A stretch of DNA of 64,000 bases from Psychrobacter alimentarius (GTDB lineage: Bacteria; Pseudomonadota; Gammaproteobacteria; Pseudomonadales; Moraxellaceae). The notes under the pieces were generated by a model, which worked only from the letters and a program-made list of their open reading frames with translations, made no database searches and was not told the DNA's origin. Made by a program: the position numbers and the translations under genes. Shown in pieces: positions 1-8,184 of the stretch. Numbering within the stretch: the stretch's first letter is position 1; every line of letters starts with the position of its first letter. The stretch covers positions 1,302,001 to 1,366,000 of the forward strand of contig NZ_CP014945.1 of NCBI RefSeq assembly GCF_001606025.1. Reading direction: 5' to 3'.

Positions 1-1183
1 CAAGGTAGCTTCTGATGTTACTGACGTAATGCATCGCCTGACCGTAACGGCTATTAGAAGCTTTGTTGTCAGCTAAATAGGCATAAACGTTTGCCCAGCT
101 TTTATCATCAATACCTTGATCTCTCAATTTACGCTGGATACTTTTTACCGCATTAGGTCCCATATTGTAACCAGCAAGCGCAAACCAGATACGATCTGTT
201 TTTGGTACATCCGCAAACTCACTCTTTACCTGTTCTAAATAGCGCGCGCCGCCACCGATACTTTGATAAGGGTCTACGCGATCTGAAACGCCCATGGCTT
301 TAGCAGTATTATTAGTCAGCATCATAAGTCCACGCACGCCAGTCGGGGAGACAGCATTGGCATCAAGATGTGATTCTTGATAGCCCATTGCGACAAGCAG
401 CTCCCAATCATGGTTATAATTGCGCGCCTGTTCTTCAAAAGAAGATTGATAATCAGGTAACTTTTCTGTCAATGTCTTTTTGAAGTGATCTTGACTATAG
501 GCATCTTTCAATAAGTTTTGATTATAGAATGCCGCCAACTTTTGAGTGTTTTTTAGCTTGATGCTATCACATAAGAAATAACTGGCTTTCTTTGACAATG
601 GGTCAGTTGAAGAACCAAATGTCCAGCTTACCTTGGGGTGCAGACCGTTTTTGGTCAAACTGGCGTCATATCCGCAGCTGACATTGACAGAGGCCAAGTT
701 CAGCTTGTTTTTTAGTTGCGTACTGGCTGTGGTCAGCGCCATATCTGCTTTACCTGATCTCAAGGCTTTTAGTGCCGCTTCCTCATTAGCATAAGCTTTG
801 AGACTGATATCCACACCAAGCTCATCGGCATAGGTACGCACCAAATCAAAACCGAAACCATGTTGGAAACCATCAGTAGCAAAATACGTACTATCGCCTG
901 GGACAGCAGCGATCGTCAGCGTATTGTTGAGCATAACATGATCATAAGCTGGCATTTGCACGCCCATCGTCGTCAAACTCTGAGCGGGGAGCGAGAGAAA
1001 GGCGATACTAGAGATTTGTGCCAACTTCTTGGTTTTGGAAAAACGAGTCGAAGTAATAGGGGTAACGGATGAAACGATGTTACTTTTAGTGTTGAGCCGG
1101 CGTTTGGTCGGACGCAGTAAATAAGAAATACGGCGTTTGGCCCCTTGCGCAGATACCTTTACACGGTAAGTAATACGCTGCAT
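1..1183 (-). CDS. mltF: Membrane-bound lytic transglycosylase F (MltF-like), 3' end outside window
   Basis: At least 394 codons are present, starting at an ATG at 1183; the C-terminus lies beyond base 1. The protein has a basic N-terminus and a hydrophobic segment near residues 54-72. A periplasmic binding-protein-like domain follows (about 85-215), with residues such as FGFDLVRTYADELG. A lytic transglycosylase (SLT) domain then begins around residue 250. The catalytic glutamate is E270 in MGYQESHLDA, followed by SPTGVRGLMMLT and AGYNMGP. This domain order, SBP_bac_3 then SLT, is diagnostic of MltF, which cleaves peptidoglycan non-hydrolytically to 1,6-anhydro-muropeptides. GLMMLT replaces the more usual GLMQLT. 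AmpG, which imports such muropeptides, is encoded at 55622. Family assignment is firm; the regulatory ligand is unknown. Confidence 0.9.
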   Translation of the reverse strand, partial: MQRITYRVKVSAQGAKRRISYLLRPTKRRLNTKSNIVSSVTPITSTRFSKTKKLAQISSIAFLSLPAQSLTTMGVQMPAYDHVMLNNTLTIAAVPGDSTYFATDGFQHGFGFDLVRTYADELGVDISLKAYANEEAALKALRSGKADMALTTASTQLKNKLNLASVNVSCGYDASLTKNGLHPKVSWTFGSSTDPLSKKASYFLCDSIKLKNTQKLAAFYNQNLLKDAYSQDHFKKTLTEKLPDYQSSFEEQARNYNHDWELLVAMGYQESHLDANAVSPTGVRGLMMLTNNTAKAMGVSDRVDPYQSIGGGARYLEQVKSEFADVPKTDRIWFALAGYNMGPNAVKSIQRKLRDQGIDDKSWANVYAYLADNKASNSRYGQAMHYVSNIRSYL

Positions 1184-2179
1184 GGATGTCTCCTGATTTT
1201 AGCCATCCTACTTACCCTAAAATGTACATTGATCACGCGGATACAACAGGCGCAAATTACTATCACATTTCAAATGACAGGGTGCTTATCGGATAGACAA
1301 GCACATTATCACTCTGTTTTATCATCGATCCGCTACTACCTATCTTAATAACGTAGCGGGATGTTTTATATATTCGCTCTCTATTGGTATAAATTTGGGC
1401 GATTAAAAAATCGCCCTTAAAATCCGGACGCACAACAACGTGAAGGATATAAATCGAATGATTCCCTCATCGACAATAGATAGCATTAATAGTAAAACAA
1501 CGGTAGATCAAACATAGGTAAGGTCATGAATAAGTTATCAAAACAACGCCGCATATCAATGAGCCAACGAAGGCAATTATTATTACCATACCGCTGTCGC
1601 TCGAATATCAATACGTTCATATCTTTGGCAATTTACTTGTAAATTCATTTATAACAAAGCAAATAAGTGCAGATATGTCATTGTTCAGGTATAAGGATGA
1701 GCAAATAACCTTGATAGATAAATACAGCAATCAAAACTTTCTATCAATCAAAAATATTAATCAAGGTATGCAACACCCTTATTAAGACGCCAAAATGAAG
1801 GCAAAAATCACTGCTAAAAATATATGAGACAGTGAAAGGTCAGTGGACAACTACTCTAAAACCTCACAAAGCAATAAGATATTAGAGAGTTATTCTCATT
1901 AAAGCGCCATAACCGGAAGCTATAATAAATGGGAAGTCTCATGACAAGACGTTCTTTCTTCAGTGAGTAATATGTAGATACTGATAAGATTATTCAAGAG
2001 GAGTTAAGAAATAAGCGATAAAACTTAACAATAGAACTATAGACGGTAAAAAATAGGGTTATTATTCATGGGTTTATAAAAATGAATGTCATAAAAATAG
2101 GTGTGATAAGACAAAAAATAAATATTTTTGTCTTATTTTTTCAAACGTCTTCGCCAAATGCTATTCAATAATGATGTTT
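1184..2179. other. Gene-free AT-rich intergenic region of about 1 kb
   Basis: This lies upstream of mltF and downstream of the NIF3 gene, both on the minus strand. All six frames are broken into short pieces, and I recognise no protein or RNA family. The only clear structure is a hairpin at 2106-2136. The right-hand part (1440-2160) is very rich in A and T and may be a decayed gene or an unrecognised RNA. Confidence 0.6.
2106..2136. terminator. Hairpin with 12-bp perfect stem, likely terminator
   Basis: ATAAGACAAAAA (2106-2117) pairs perfectly with TTTTTGTCTTAT (2125-2136) across a 7-base loop. It lies about 45 bases past the NIF3 stop codon on the minus strand. The T-run after the stem is better on the plus strand, so its direction is uncertain. 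Confidence 0.55.
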
Positions 2180-3013
2180 TTAAGCAGGGTTTTCAATATC
2201 AATAAAAGTGACAGGCAGCGCAAAATGATCAGCAAGCACATGACCCAATGCTTCGATACCACCGCGTTCTGTCGCATGATGACCACAGGCAAAATAATCT
2301 ATGCCAAGCTCACGAGCAATATGAGTAGTGCGCTCCGATATTTCTCCAGAGATAAAGGCATCACAGTCCATGATCGCTGCCTGCTCAATCATATCTTGCG
2401 CGCCGCCCGTACAGATACCAATGCGTTCAATCATTCGCTCATTCTCCGTACGGGTGTCGGTCTCATTAGAGGCATGATAGTTGGCTGAGATGTGTAATGG
2501 CGTACGTCCCAATACTTGAGTGATGTGAGCAATAAGACTGCCTGCACTTTGCGGCTGGCAAGTAGTGATATTGCCAACAGGATGCGACTCATGAGGGTAT
2601 AGCGCACCAGTGACGGTTAAATTCAGTAGTTCTGCGAGTTTGGCATTGTTGCCAATGATCGGATGCGCATCAAGAGGCAGGTGATAACCGATCATAGAGA
2701 TGCCGTGTTGCATCAGTTTGCGGATGCGTCGTCCTTTTATTCCCGTAATAGGAGCGGGTTCACCTTTCCAAAAATAACCATGATGTACCATAATAACATC
2801 TGCATTTTCTGCGATAGCCGCATCGATCAGCGCTTCACAGGCAGTAACTCCAGTTACAATACGCTGAACAGATCGTCCACCATCAACTTGTAAGCCGTTT
2901 GGGGCATAGTCTTTAAACGCGCCAACCGATAGGTAGTCATCGCAAAACTGCGTTAAGTCTTGTACGCTAATACCAGTAGGAATGGTAGGTGTTGAGACAG
3001 AGTTGGTGATCAT
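2180..3013 (-). CDS. NIF3 family dinuclear metal-centre protein (YbgI-like)
   Basis: The product has 277 residues, close to the short bacterial form of the family. Hallmarks are DYAPNGLQVDG (36-45), VMVHHG-type metal ligands in IMVHHGYFWKG (HH at 77-78), and the C-terminal GHHATERGGIEAL. These give the histidine/glutamate ligands of the dinuclear metal site in hexameric NIF3 proteins. Databases often label the family GTP cyclohydrolase 1 type 2, but the physiological reaction is not settled. The ATG at 3013 follows a GGAAA-type ribosome site. It is transcribed divergently from the protease gene at 3371, with a 357-base shared upstream region. Confidence 0.9.
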   Translation of the reverse strand: MITNSVSTPTIPTGISVQDLTQFCDDYLSVGAFKDYAPNGLQVDGGRSVQRIVTGVTACEALIDAAIAENADVIMVHHGYFWKGEPAPITGIKGRRIRKLMQHGISMIGYHLPLDAHPIIGNNAKLAELLNLTVTGALYPHESHPVGNITTCQPQSAGSLIAHITQVLGRTPLHISANYHASNETDTRTENERMIERIGICTGGAQDMIEQAAIMDCDAFISGEISERTTHIARELGIDYFACGHHATERGGIEALGHVLADHFALPVTFIDIENPA

Positions 3014-3370
3014 TTTTATTTTCCTTATAATTGTGGCGTGCTTAGAGTCAATATGAATGAGCTACAAGATGAAAGCGCTGCAAATAGCTTATCACTGAAT
3101 AGACTGTCACTGTACATGGCAGGCGTCTTAAAGCCTGCATTTTAACATGACACTGCAAAAGAGTAGACAAGGGCAATAACTGAAATGGTACACGATACGT
3201 TACAATTCGGCAGTGTTGACAGTTATAATTTAGGCACGTGAGCCTGTACCCAACATCACCTATGATGACCTCTCTGCACTAATTGCCACTAGGTAGGTTA
3301 TGTGAAGTCAGCACGTTTCTCTTACTTCATTCACTTTCGTTCGTTTGTATCAAATTTATAGAGGTTTTAT
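3014..3370. other. Divergent intergenic region between NIF3 and protease genes
   Basis: This 357-base region must hold promoters for both flanking genes. I see one candidate for the plus strand (3200-3229), a GGAAA ribosome site for NIF3 and AGAGG for the protease. No further RNA or coding sequence is evident. Confidence 0.5.
3200..3229 (+). promoter_or_regulatory. Candidate sigma-70 promoter of the DegS-like protease gene
   Basis: A perfect TATAAT (3224-3229) is preceded at 18 bases by TTACAA (3200-3205), a weak -35. It lies about 140 bases before the start codon. Called from base pattern only. Confidence 0.35.
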
Positions 3371-4690
3371 ATGTCGTCATCTCGGAACACCAACAACAAG
3401 GCGCCTTTGCTAAAATGGTTACCTTGGGTTTTATTACTGATAGTGATTGCCGCATTTGTCTGGTTGTTTATGAGTATGAAGTCGCCGTCTAAGGATACAT
3501 GGGAGCCGCCAAGAACCACGCCAGCTGAGCAACAAGCTTCAGCGCCTACCAGTGATACACCAGCGCCCATTGCTTCGTATCATAACGCGGTCGCTCGAGC
3601 GTCGCAGTCGGTTGTCAATATCTACACCACGCAAACCATGACCGAGCACCCTTACATGGATGATCCAGTATTGCGCCGGTTCTTTGAATATCATGGTGGC
3701 CCATCACAAGAGCAGGGCAATACCAATTTAGGCTCTGGTGTGATTGTGTCAGAAGATGGCTATATCGTGACCAATGCCCATGTCATCGAAAAGGCAGATG
3801 AGATTACGGTTGCCTTTAACGATGGTCGTAAGAGCCGTGCCAAAGTCATTGGGACAGATCCAGACAGTGACTTGGCCGTGATTAAAGTAGACATGACTGG
3901 ACTGACGCCGCTTGGCTTCCGTGAAGAACCCATTCGAGTGGGCGATGTGGCATTAGCCATTGGTAACCCATTTGGAGTCGGTCAGACCGTGACACAAGGC
4001 ATCATCTCAGCTACAGGGCGCACAGGCCTTGGCGTCAATAAGTTTGAAGACTTTGTACAAACCGATGCGGCAATCAATCCTGGTAACTCTGGCGGCGCAT
4101 TGGTAGATGCATATGGTGAGCTACTTGGGATCAATACCGTGATTTTCTCACGCTCTGGCGGCTCTATGGGTATCGGTTTTGCCATTCCTACTTCTATCGT
4201 CGAGCAGGTTATGAATGCTCTGATTAAAGATGGTCGAGTAAGCCGCGGTTGGCTGGGTATCGAGATACAATCACAGCTACGTGATCCGACACAGCTTGAA
4301 ACCTCAACAGGGGTAGAAGTCTTAAATGTCATCGAAGGTGGCCCTGCTGCTAAGAGTGGGTTACGTGTTGGCGATATTATCTTGACTATTGATGGTGTTG
4401 AGATGACAGATGCCAACACGCTGATTCAGTATGTTGCGCGCAAATCGCCTAATACCAAGCTGAATGCACAAATATTGCGTCAAGGTAAAAATGCACAAGT
4501 AGAGATATTATTAGAAGAGCGCCCAGCACAAGAGACCGTTGAGCAGCCAGTGGTGATGATGCAAGATGAAGACGGCCAGTTAGGCCTACAAGGTGAGCAG
4601 CAAGAAGTACCTATGATGTCAGAGGCCGAGCGTGACCGTATGCGTGAAGAGCTATTAAAATTGTTCGAGCGAGATGGTGCGCCTTTATAA
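3371..4690 (+). CDS. Trypsin-like serine protease with one PDZ domain, DegS/AlgW type
   Basis: 439 residues. A single N-terminal membrane anchor (about 16-34) is followed by a Pro/Ala-rich linker, then an S1C protease domain with catalytic H137 (VTNAHVIE), D167 (DPDSDLAV) and S240 (NPGNSGGAL). One PDZ domain follows (about 290-385), then an acidic charged tail. One PDZ plus an uncleaved-looking anchor matches DegS/AlgW, the periplasmic sensor proteases that begin RseA/MucA cleavage in the envelope stress response. DegP/DegQ have a cleaved signal and two PDZ domains. AGAGG precedes the ATG. No rseA-like gene is nearby, so the substrate is inferred. A strong terminator follows. Confidence 0.9.
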   Translation: MSSSRNTNNKAPLLKWLPWVLLLIVIAAFVWLFMSMKSPSKDTWEPPRTTPAEQQASAPTSDTPAPIASYHNAVARASQSVVNIYTTQTMTEHPYMDDPVLRRFFEYHGGPSQEQGNTNLGSGVIVSEDGYIVTNAHVIEKADEITVAFNDGRKSRAKVIGTDPDSDLAVIKVDMTGLTPLGFREEPIRVGDVALAIGNPFGVGQTVTQGIISATGRTGLGVNKFEDFVQTDAAINPGNSGGALVDAYGELLGINTVIFSRSGGSMGIGFAIPTSIVEQVMNALIKDGRVSRGWLGIEIQSQLRDPTQLETSTGVEVLNVIEGGPAAKSGLRVGDIILTIDGVEMTDANTLIQYVARKSPNTKLNAQILRQGKNAQVEILLEERPAQETVEQPVVMMQDEDGQLGLQGEQQEVPMMSEAERDRMREELLKLFERDGAPL

Positions 4691-4740
4691 CAGGCACATT
4701 TAGCAAAGTTTTAAACAAAGAAACCAGAGCAATCTATAAG

Positions 4741-4777
4741 AAAAAGCGCGCTATCTCAACAGATAGCGCGCTTTTTT
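4741..4777. terminator. Bidirectional rho-independent terminator
   Basis: AAAAAGCGCGCTATCT (4741-4756) and its complement (4761-4776) flank a 4-base loop, with A and T tracts on the two sides. It serves the protease gene on the plus strand and the ferredoxin gene on the minus strand. Confidence 0.9.
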
Positions 4778-4802
4778 GATGATTTTTTAAATGTATAAGC
4801 AG

Positions 4803-5069
4803 TTATTTTACGACAACCTCATGATTGATATAAATCACTCCTTGCACACGGCAACAGCAAGGCAGGATTTCATCGTCCTCAATCATGGCAAGCGGATGAA
4901 AGGGATAATCAATCGTATGGGAGCTGGCAATACGTTTGATGCGACAACTACCACAATAGCCTTCACGGCATTGATAATTCACTTCATGCCCTGTCCGTAG
5001 CAATCCATCGAGCAGGCTTTCATCATCATGTAAGTAAAACTGTTTTTTACTGGTCATTACCCAAGTCAT
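4803..5069 (-). CDS. 2Fe-2S ferredoxin associated with class Ia ribonucleotide reductase (YfaE-like)
   Basis: 88 residues. Cluster ligands are C34, C39 and C42 (CREGYCGSC), plus one of C71-C73 in LPCCC, which is the plant-type [2Fe-2S] spacing. The protein is as short as YfaE, and the gene follows nrdB on the same strand, as yfaE does in enterobacteria. There YfaE helps build and maintain the diferric-tyrosyl radical cofactor of NrdB. The 160-base gap to nrdB may allow separate expression. A bidirectional terminator follows. Three adjacent cysteines near the fourth ligand position are unusual, so the exact ligand cannot be chosen by eye. Confidence 0.88.
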   Translation of the reverse strand: MTWVMTSKKQFYLHDDESLLDGLLRTGHEVNYQCREGYCGSCRIKRIASSHTIDYPFHPLAMIEDDEILPCCCRVQGVIYINHEVVVK

Positions 5070-5229
5070 AGTCTTGATCCTATTTCACTGGTTGTCTGAT
5101 GTTCCAGAATTTTTGAGTACCATATAAATGCGCAATTGGTATAAGCTTTTCTTACTAGCGGTTCGCAAATGTAATAGATGCTTACCGCTTAAATTCATTA
5201 ACGCTTAGATGCATTAAAGCTTAAAATTA

Positions 5230-6363
5230 TTAAAGTTCAAAGTCATCGAAGTCACTGTCTGATAGATCAGAGTCAATCTGACCAACCAAGTACGAGCTAA
5301 TCTCTGTCTCTTGCGGCGCAACTTGCACGTTGTCAGAAGACAGCCACGTATTGATCCACGGAATCGGGTTTGATTTTGAGTTCGGGAACGCCGCTGGCAA
5401 GCCGACCGCTTCCATACGTAAGTTGGTGATGTACTCGATATACTGGCACAGAATGTCTTTGTTTAGACCAATCATTGAGCCGTCTTTAAACAGATAGCCT
5501 GCCCATTCTTTTTCTTGCTCAGCCGCTTTGCGGAAGATCTCAATACTTTCTTCATAACACTCGGCGGCAATCTCGACCATCTCAGGATCGTCACGACCAT
5601 TACGCATGAGGTTTAGCATGTGCTGTGTGCCCGTCAAATGCAGCGCTTCATCACGAGCAATGAGCTTGATGATTTTGGCATTGCCTTCCATCAATTTACG
5701 CTCAGCGAAAGCAAACGAGCATGCAAATGACACATAAAAACGAATGGCTTCTAAGACGTTGACTGCCATGATGCACAGATACATCTGTTTTTTCAGTGCG
5801 CGTAAATCGACTGTGATTTCTTTGCCATTGATGTTATGCGTGCCAGCACCGTACAAGCTATATAGCTGCGAGTTGCGGTATAGCTCATCATAATACTGAG
5901 CAATATCAGAGGCACGGCCTAAGATGTGTTCGTTTTGCATGATGTCGTCAAAGATAATGTTTGGATCATTGACGATATTGCGAATGATGTGGGTATAGCT
6001 GCGTGAATGAATGGTCTCGCTAAACGACCACGTCTCAATCCACGTCTCAAGCTCAGGGATAGACACCAGTGGCAAGAGCACGACGTTTGGACTACGACCT
6101 TGGATAGAGTCGAGTAGGGTCTGGTACTTGAGGTTGCTCAAAAATATGTGCTGCTCGTGGGATGATAGGTTGCTAAAATCCATACGGTCGCGTGATACAT
6201 CGACTTCTTCTGGACGCCAAAAAAACGACAACTGCTTTTCAATCAATTGCTCAAAGATTGGGTGTTTTTGTTGGTCATAGCGCGCCACGTTGACGGGCTG
6301 ACCAAAGAACATCGGCTCTTTTAGCGCATTGTTTGGCGTTTGAGAAAAAATCGAGTAAGTCAT
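5230..6363 (-). CDS. nrdB: Class Ia ribonucleoside-diphosphate reductase, beta subunit
   Basis: 377 residues, full length. It carries the diiron and radical residues: D85, E116 and H119, with the radical tyrosine Y123 in HSRSYTH, and the later E/H pair in [13 protein letters not shown]. The C-terminal tail is acidic and ends DSDFDDFEL, the type of tail that binds NrdA. With NrdA (8185-10461) it reduces ribonucleoside diphosphates to deoxyribonucleotides. In most relatives nrdB directly follows nrdA; here about 1.8 kb with two accessory genes separates them, so nrdB may need its own promoter or a long transcript. Confidence 0.97.
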   Translation of the reverse strand: MTYSIFSQTPNNALKEPMFFGQPVNVARYDQQKHPIFEQLIEKQLSFFWRPEEVDVSRDRMDFSNLSSHEQHIFLSNLKYQTLLDSIQGRSPNVVLLPLVSIPELETWIETWSFSETIHSRSYTHIIRNIVNDPNIIFDDIMQNEHILGRASDIAQYYDELYRNSQLYSLYGAGTHNINGKEITVDLRALKKQMYLCIMAVNVLEAIRFYVSFACSFAFAERKLMEGNAKIIKLIARDEALHLTGTQHMLNLMRNGRDDPEMVEIAAECYEESIEIFRKAAEQEKEWAGYLFKDGSMIGLNKDILCQYIEYITNLRMEAVGLPAAFPNSKSNPIPWINTWLSSDNVQVAPQETEISSYLVGQIDSDLSDSDFDDFEL

Positions 6364-6449
6364 GGGACTGCCTTTATAAGTGATACGGTTATTAATGTGA
6401 AGGTTAAAAATGCTGCTGTAAAAATACTGGGTCGAATGTATCGACGATA

Positions 6450-6806
6450 TTATAGATTTTCTAAGGATATCTGTGAGGATTCTTGTCCATCATTCATATA
6501 AGCTTTGAATATCTCGCTTAGTTCACTATCATCTAATGCTTCTAATTCATCAAGTGCGCTCTTACGTAGGGTATTCACGTCAGCATTTTCCGCTGCTTTT
6601 TGTACTTCTTTTTTGGTCTGCTTTTTTACTTGTTTTTTAGGTGCTCTTGGCGTGTCTGCTTTTGGCGCTTCGCTCGCATCTAACTGCTGACGCACCGCTG
6701 CAATATCAACCTCGACTTGTACGATATGCGAGCCACCATCGTTTAGGTCTGAAAATACGTTTGGGATAAACAAACCACCGTCTTTGATGATTGCGGTATA
6801 GTGCAC
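6450..6806 (-). CDS. Small protein of unknown function between nrdA and nrdB, GTG start
   Basis: 118 residues, not recognised. The N-terminus (1-35) looks like a short beta-rich fold and includes [15 protein letters not shown] Lys/Ala-rich, probably helical linker (about 50-75) follows, then an acidic helical tail with [20 protein letters not shown]. The N-terminus faintly resembles small antitoxin-like DNA-binding folds, but no partner toxin adjoins it and I do not claim that function. The start is a GTG at 6806 with GGAGGT only 3 bases upstream. An overlapping out-of-frame ATG begins 2 bases earlier and gives only a short peptide. It ends 86 bases before nrdB. Confidence 0.6.
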   Translation of the reverse strand: MHYTAIIKDGGLFIPNVFSDLNDGGSHIVQVEVDIAAVRQQLDASEAPKADTPRAPKKQVKKQTKKEVQKAAENADVNTLRKSALDELEALDDSELSEIFKAYMNDGQESSQISLENL

Positions 6807-7119
6807 ATGACCTCCGTCGTTTTAGTTCTATCTGTATGTTTTAATTATAACAGTAGTCAATCCCGCCTACCGCTTGTATCTGCCTTGCCGCTGGCGTGCA
6901 GTCTATCGTGGCTGACCGCATTCCTGTTGCCTCGATACTACGCTCAGTCACAGACCGCATCGCCATCGTCGTTGGCAGGATACCGCTATAGTCGCGACTA
7001 AAAAGTCTTGCTAGGGCGTCTTTCTTTTTTATTAATGATTCTTCCGTTTGGGCTCACCCTACAATTTAATCTTATTACTGTCCTGTAGGTTAGATATCGT
7101 AAGCTCTACCCAATCTATG
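6807..7119. repeat. Intergenic block of contrasting composition, candidate dispersed repeat
   Basis: Bases about 6855-7070 are visibly richer in G and C than the DUF4238 gene beside them. They carry no convincing gene, although both strands stay open for about 60 codons. The right part contains GGGCTCACCCTACAA, a pattern I associate with dispersed intergenic repeats. No second copy is visible in this window, so repeat status is inference. Confidence 0.3.
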
Positions 7120-8103
7120 CTAGCTAATAGACTCAATATCACTTGTAGTTTGGGCGTATACAAATCTATCTTTATTTTCAAATATTTTCTTATTTAACTC
7201 AATTACTTCTGTTTGTTCTAGTTCATGGAAAGTCACAAGAGGTTCGGTCAATATAACGTTATCAGCTTCTTTTTTATGAAAATTGAAATACGCAGTCATA
7301 GAATTTATGTATTTTTCTTCATAAGGATTTGCTGCTAACTCAATCATAACTTTTGGTGAAATTGGAAGCTGTACATAAAACTCGTTTTCATCGAATTTTT
7401 GATTAAAACATGGGTCATCTGAGGTAATGAAATTGGTATCAGAAATATTATTATAAATTTTAATGCTGTAAAGTCTGGAAATCAAAGAAGTATGAGCTCT
7501 TTCGCTTAAACATTGTATGAAAAGCAATGTGTAACTTCTAAGTTCCGGTTGTGTAAAATCTAAGCCTTTAAAGATTGAAGACTGCTGATTAACATCTAGA
7601 AATCTATTGATTTTTCTAGGTGTTTTAAAAAGTTGAAACACAAAAAAGTGGACTAAAGCGTAATAGTCATTTAAAGATATTTTTGATTTAGGCTTTAGAA
7701 TTATTTTTTTAATGACTTTACTAAATTCCGCTTCTTCAACAGCGAATTTATCTTCTAGAAAATTAAAAGAAAATTTCTTCTTTAAGTCAAATATTTCTTC
7801 AGAATAGTTATTTTCAATTGTGTCTAGAAAGTTAAAACCATTGTGAATTACGAGTATATTTCTAATTACATAATTATAGGTAGATGTATCATCTAGGCTC
7901 ATTTGTCTCAAATGTTCTTCAAAAAAAGATATTTGATAAGATGTAAGAGGGGTTAACTTATACAAGTCTTTTTCATAAGCTATAGACTTTGTTAGTGACG
8001 GAAAAGTTTTATCGCCATCCCAAACAATAATTTTTTCAACATTGTTATACCAACTTTTTAGATAAAACTGACTCACAAAGTGATGTTTGCGCTTTAAGTT
8101 CAT
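7120..8103 (-). CDS. DUF4238 domain-containing protein
   Basis: 327 residues. The N-terminus KRKHHFVSQFYLKSWYNN is the signature of DUF4238 (HHFVPQFYL in most members), and VFITSDDP-type residues recur as NFITSDDPCFN near residue 225. No membrane segment or signal peptide is visible. Function is unknown for the family; it is sporadically distributed and typical of accessory regions. The gene is strikingly AT-rich (many Lys, Asn, Phe and Ile codons ending in A or T) compared with nrdA and nrdB, which points to horizontal acquisition. It lies 81 bases after nrdA on the same strand. Confidence 0.8.
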   Translation of the reverse strand: MNLKRKHHFVSQFYLKSWYNNVEKIIVWDGDKTFPSLTKSIAYEKDLYKLTPLTSYQISFFEEHLRQMSLDDTSTYNYVIRNILVIHNGFNFLDTIENNYSEEIFDLKKKFSFNFLEDKFAVEEAEFSKVIKKIILKPKSKISLNDYYALVHFFVFQLFKTPRKINRFLDVNQQSSIFKGLDFTQPELRSYTLLFIQCLSERAHTSLISRLYSIKIYNNISDTNFITSDDPCFNQKFDENEFYVQLPISPKVMIELAANPYEEKYINSMTAYFNFHKKEADNVILTEPLVTFHELEQTEVIELNKKIFENKDRFVYAQTTSDIESIS

Positions 8104-8184
8104 AGGGTTTACTCATAGAGTTAAACTATTAGTTTTATGACATAAGTAGATAGTTCTACTCATGTCATAATCATCCATCAAAAC

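Noticed and set aside
2171..2488. 105-codon open frame on the plus strand opposite the NIF3 gene
   Set aside because: Antisense shadow of a well-supported gene; no ribosome site and no protein-like features.
6450..6806. Antitoxin of a toxin-antitoxin pair
   Set aside because: The N-terminus is only faintly reminiscent and the adjacent DUF4238 gene is too large and too distant to be a typical toxin partner.
6807..7001. 66-codon plus-strand and 60-codon minus-strand frames in the nrd spacer
   Set aside because: Both strands open at once in a higher-GC block, neither with a ribosome site or family signature; treated as a candidate repeat instead.
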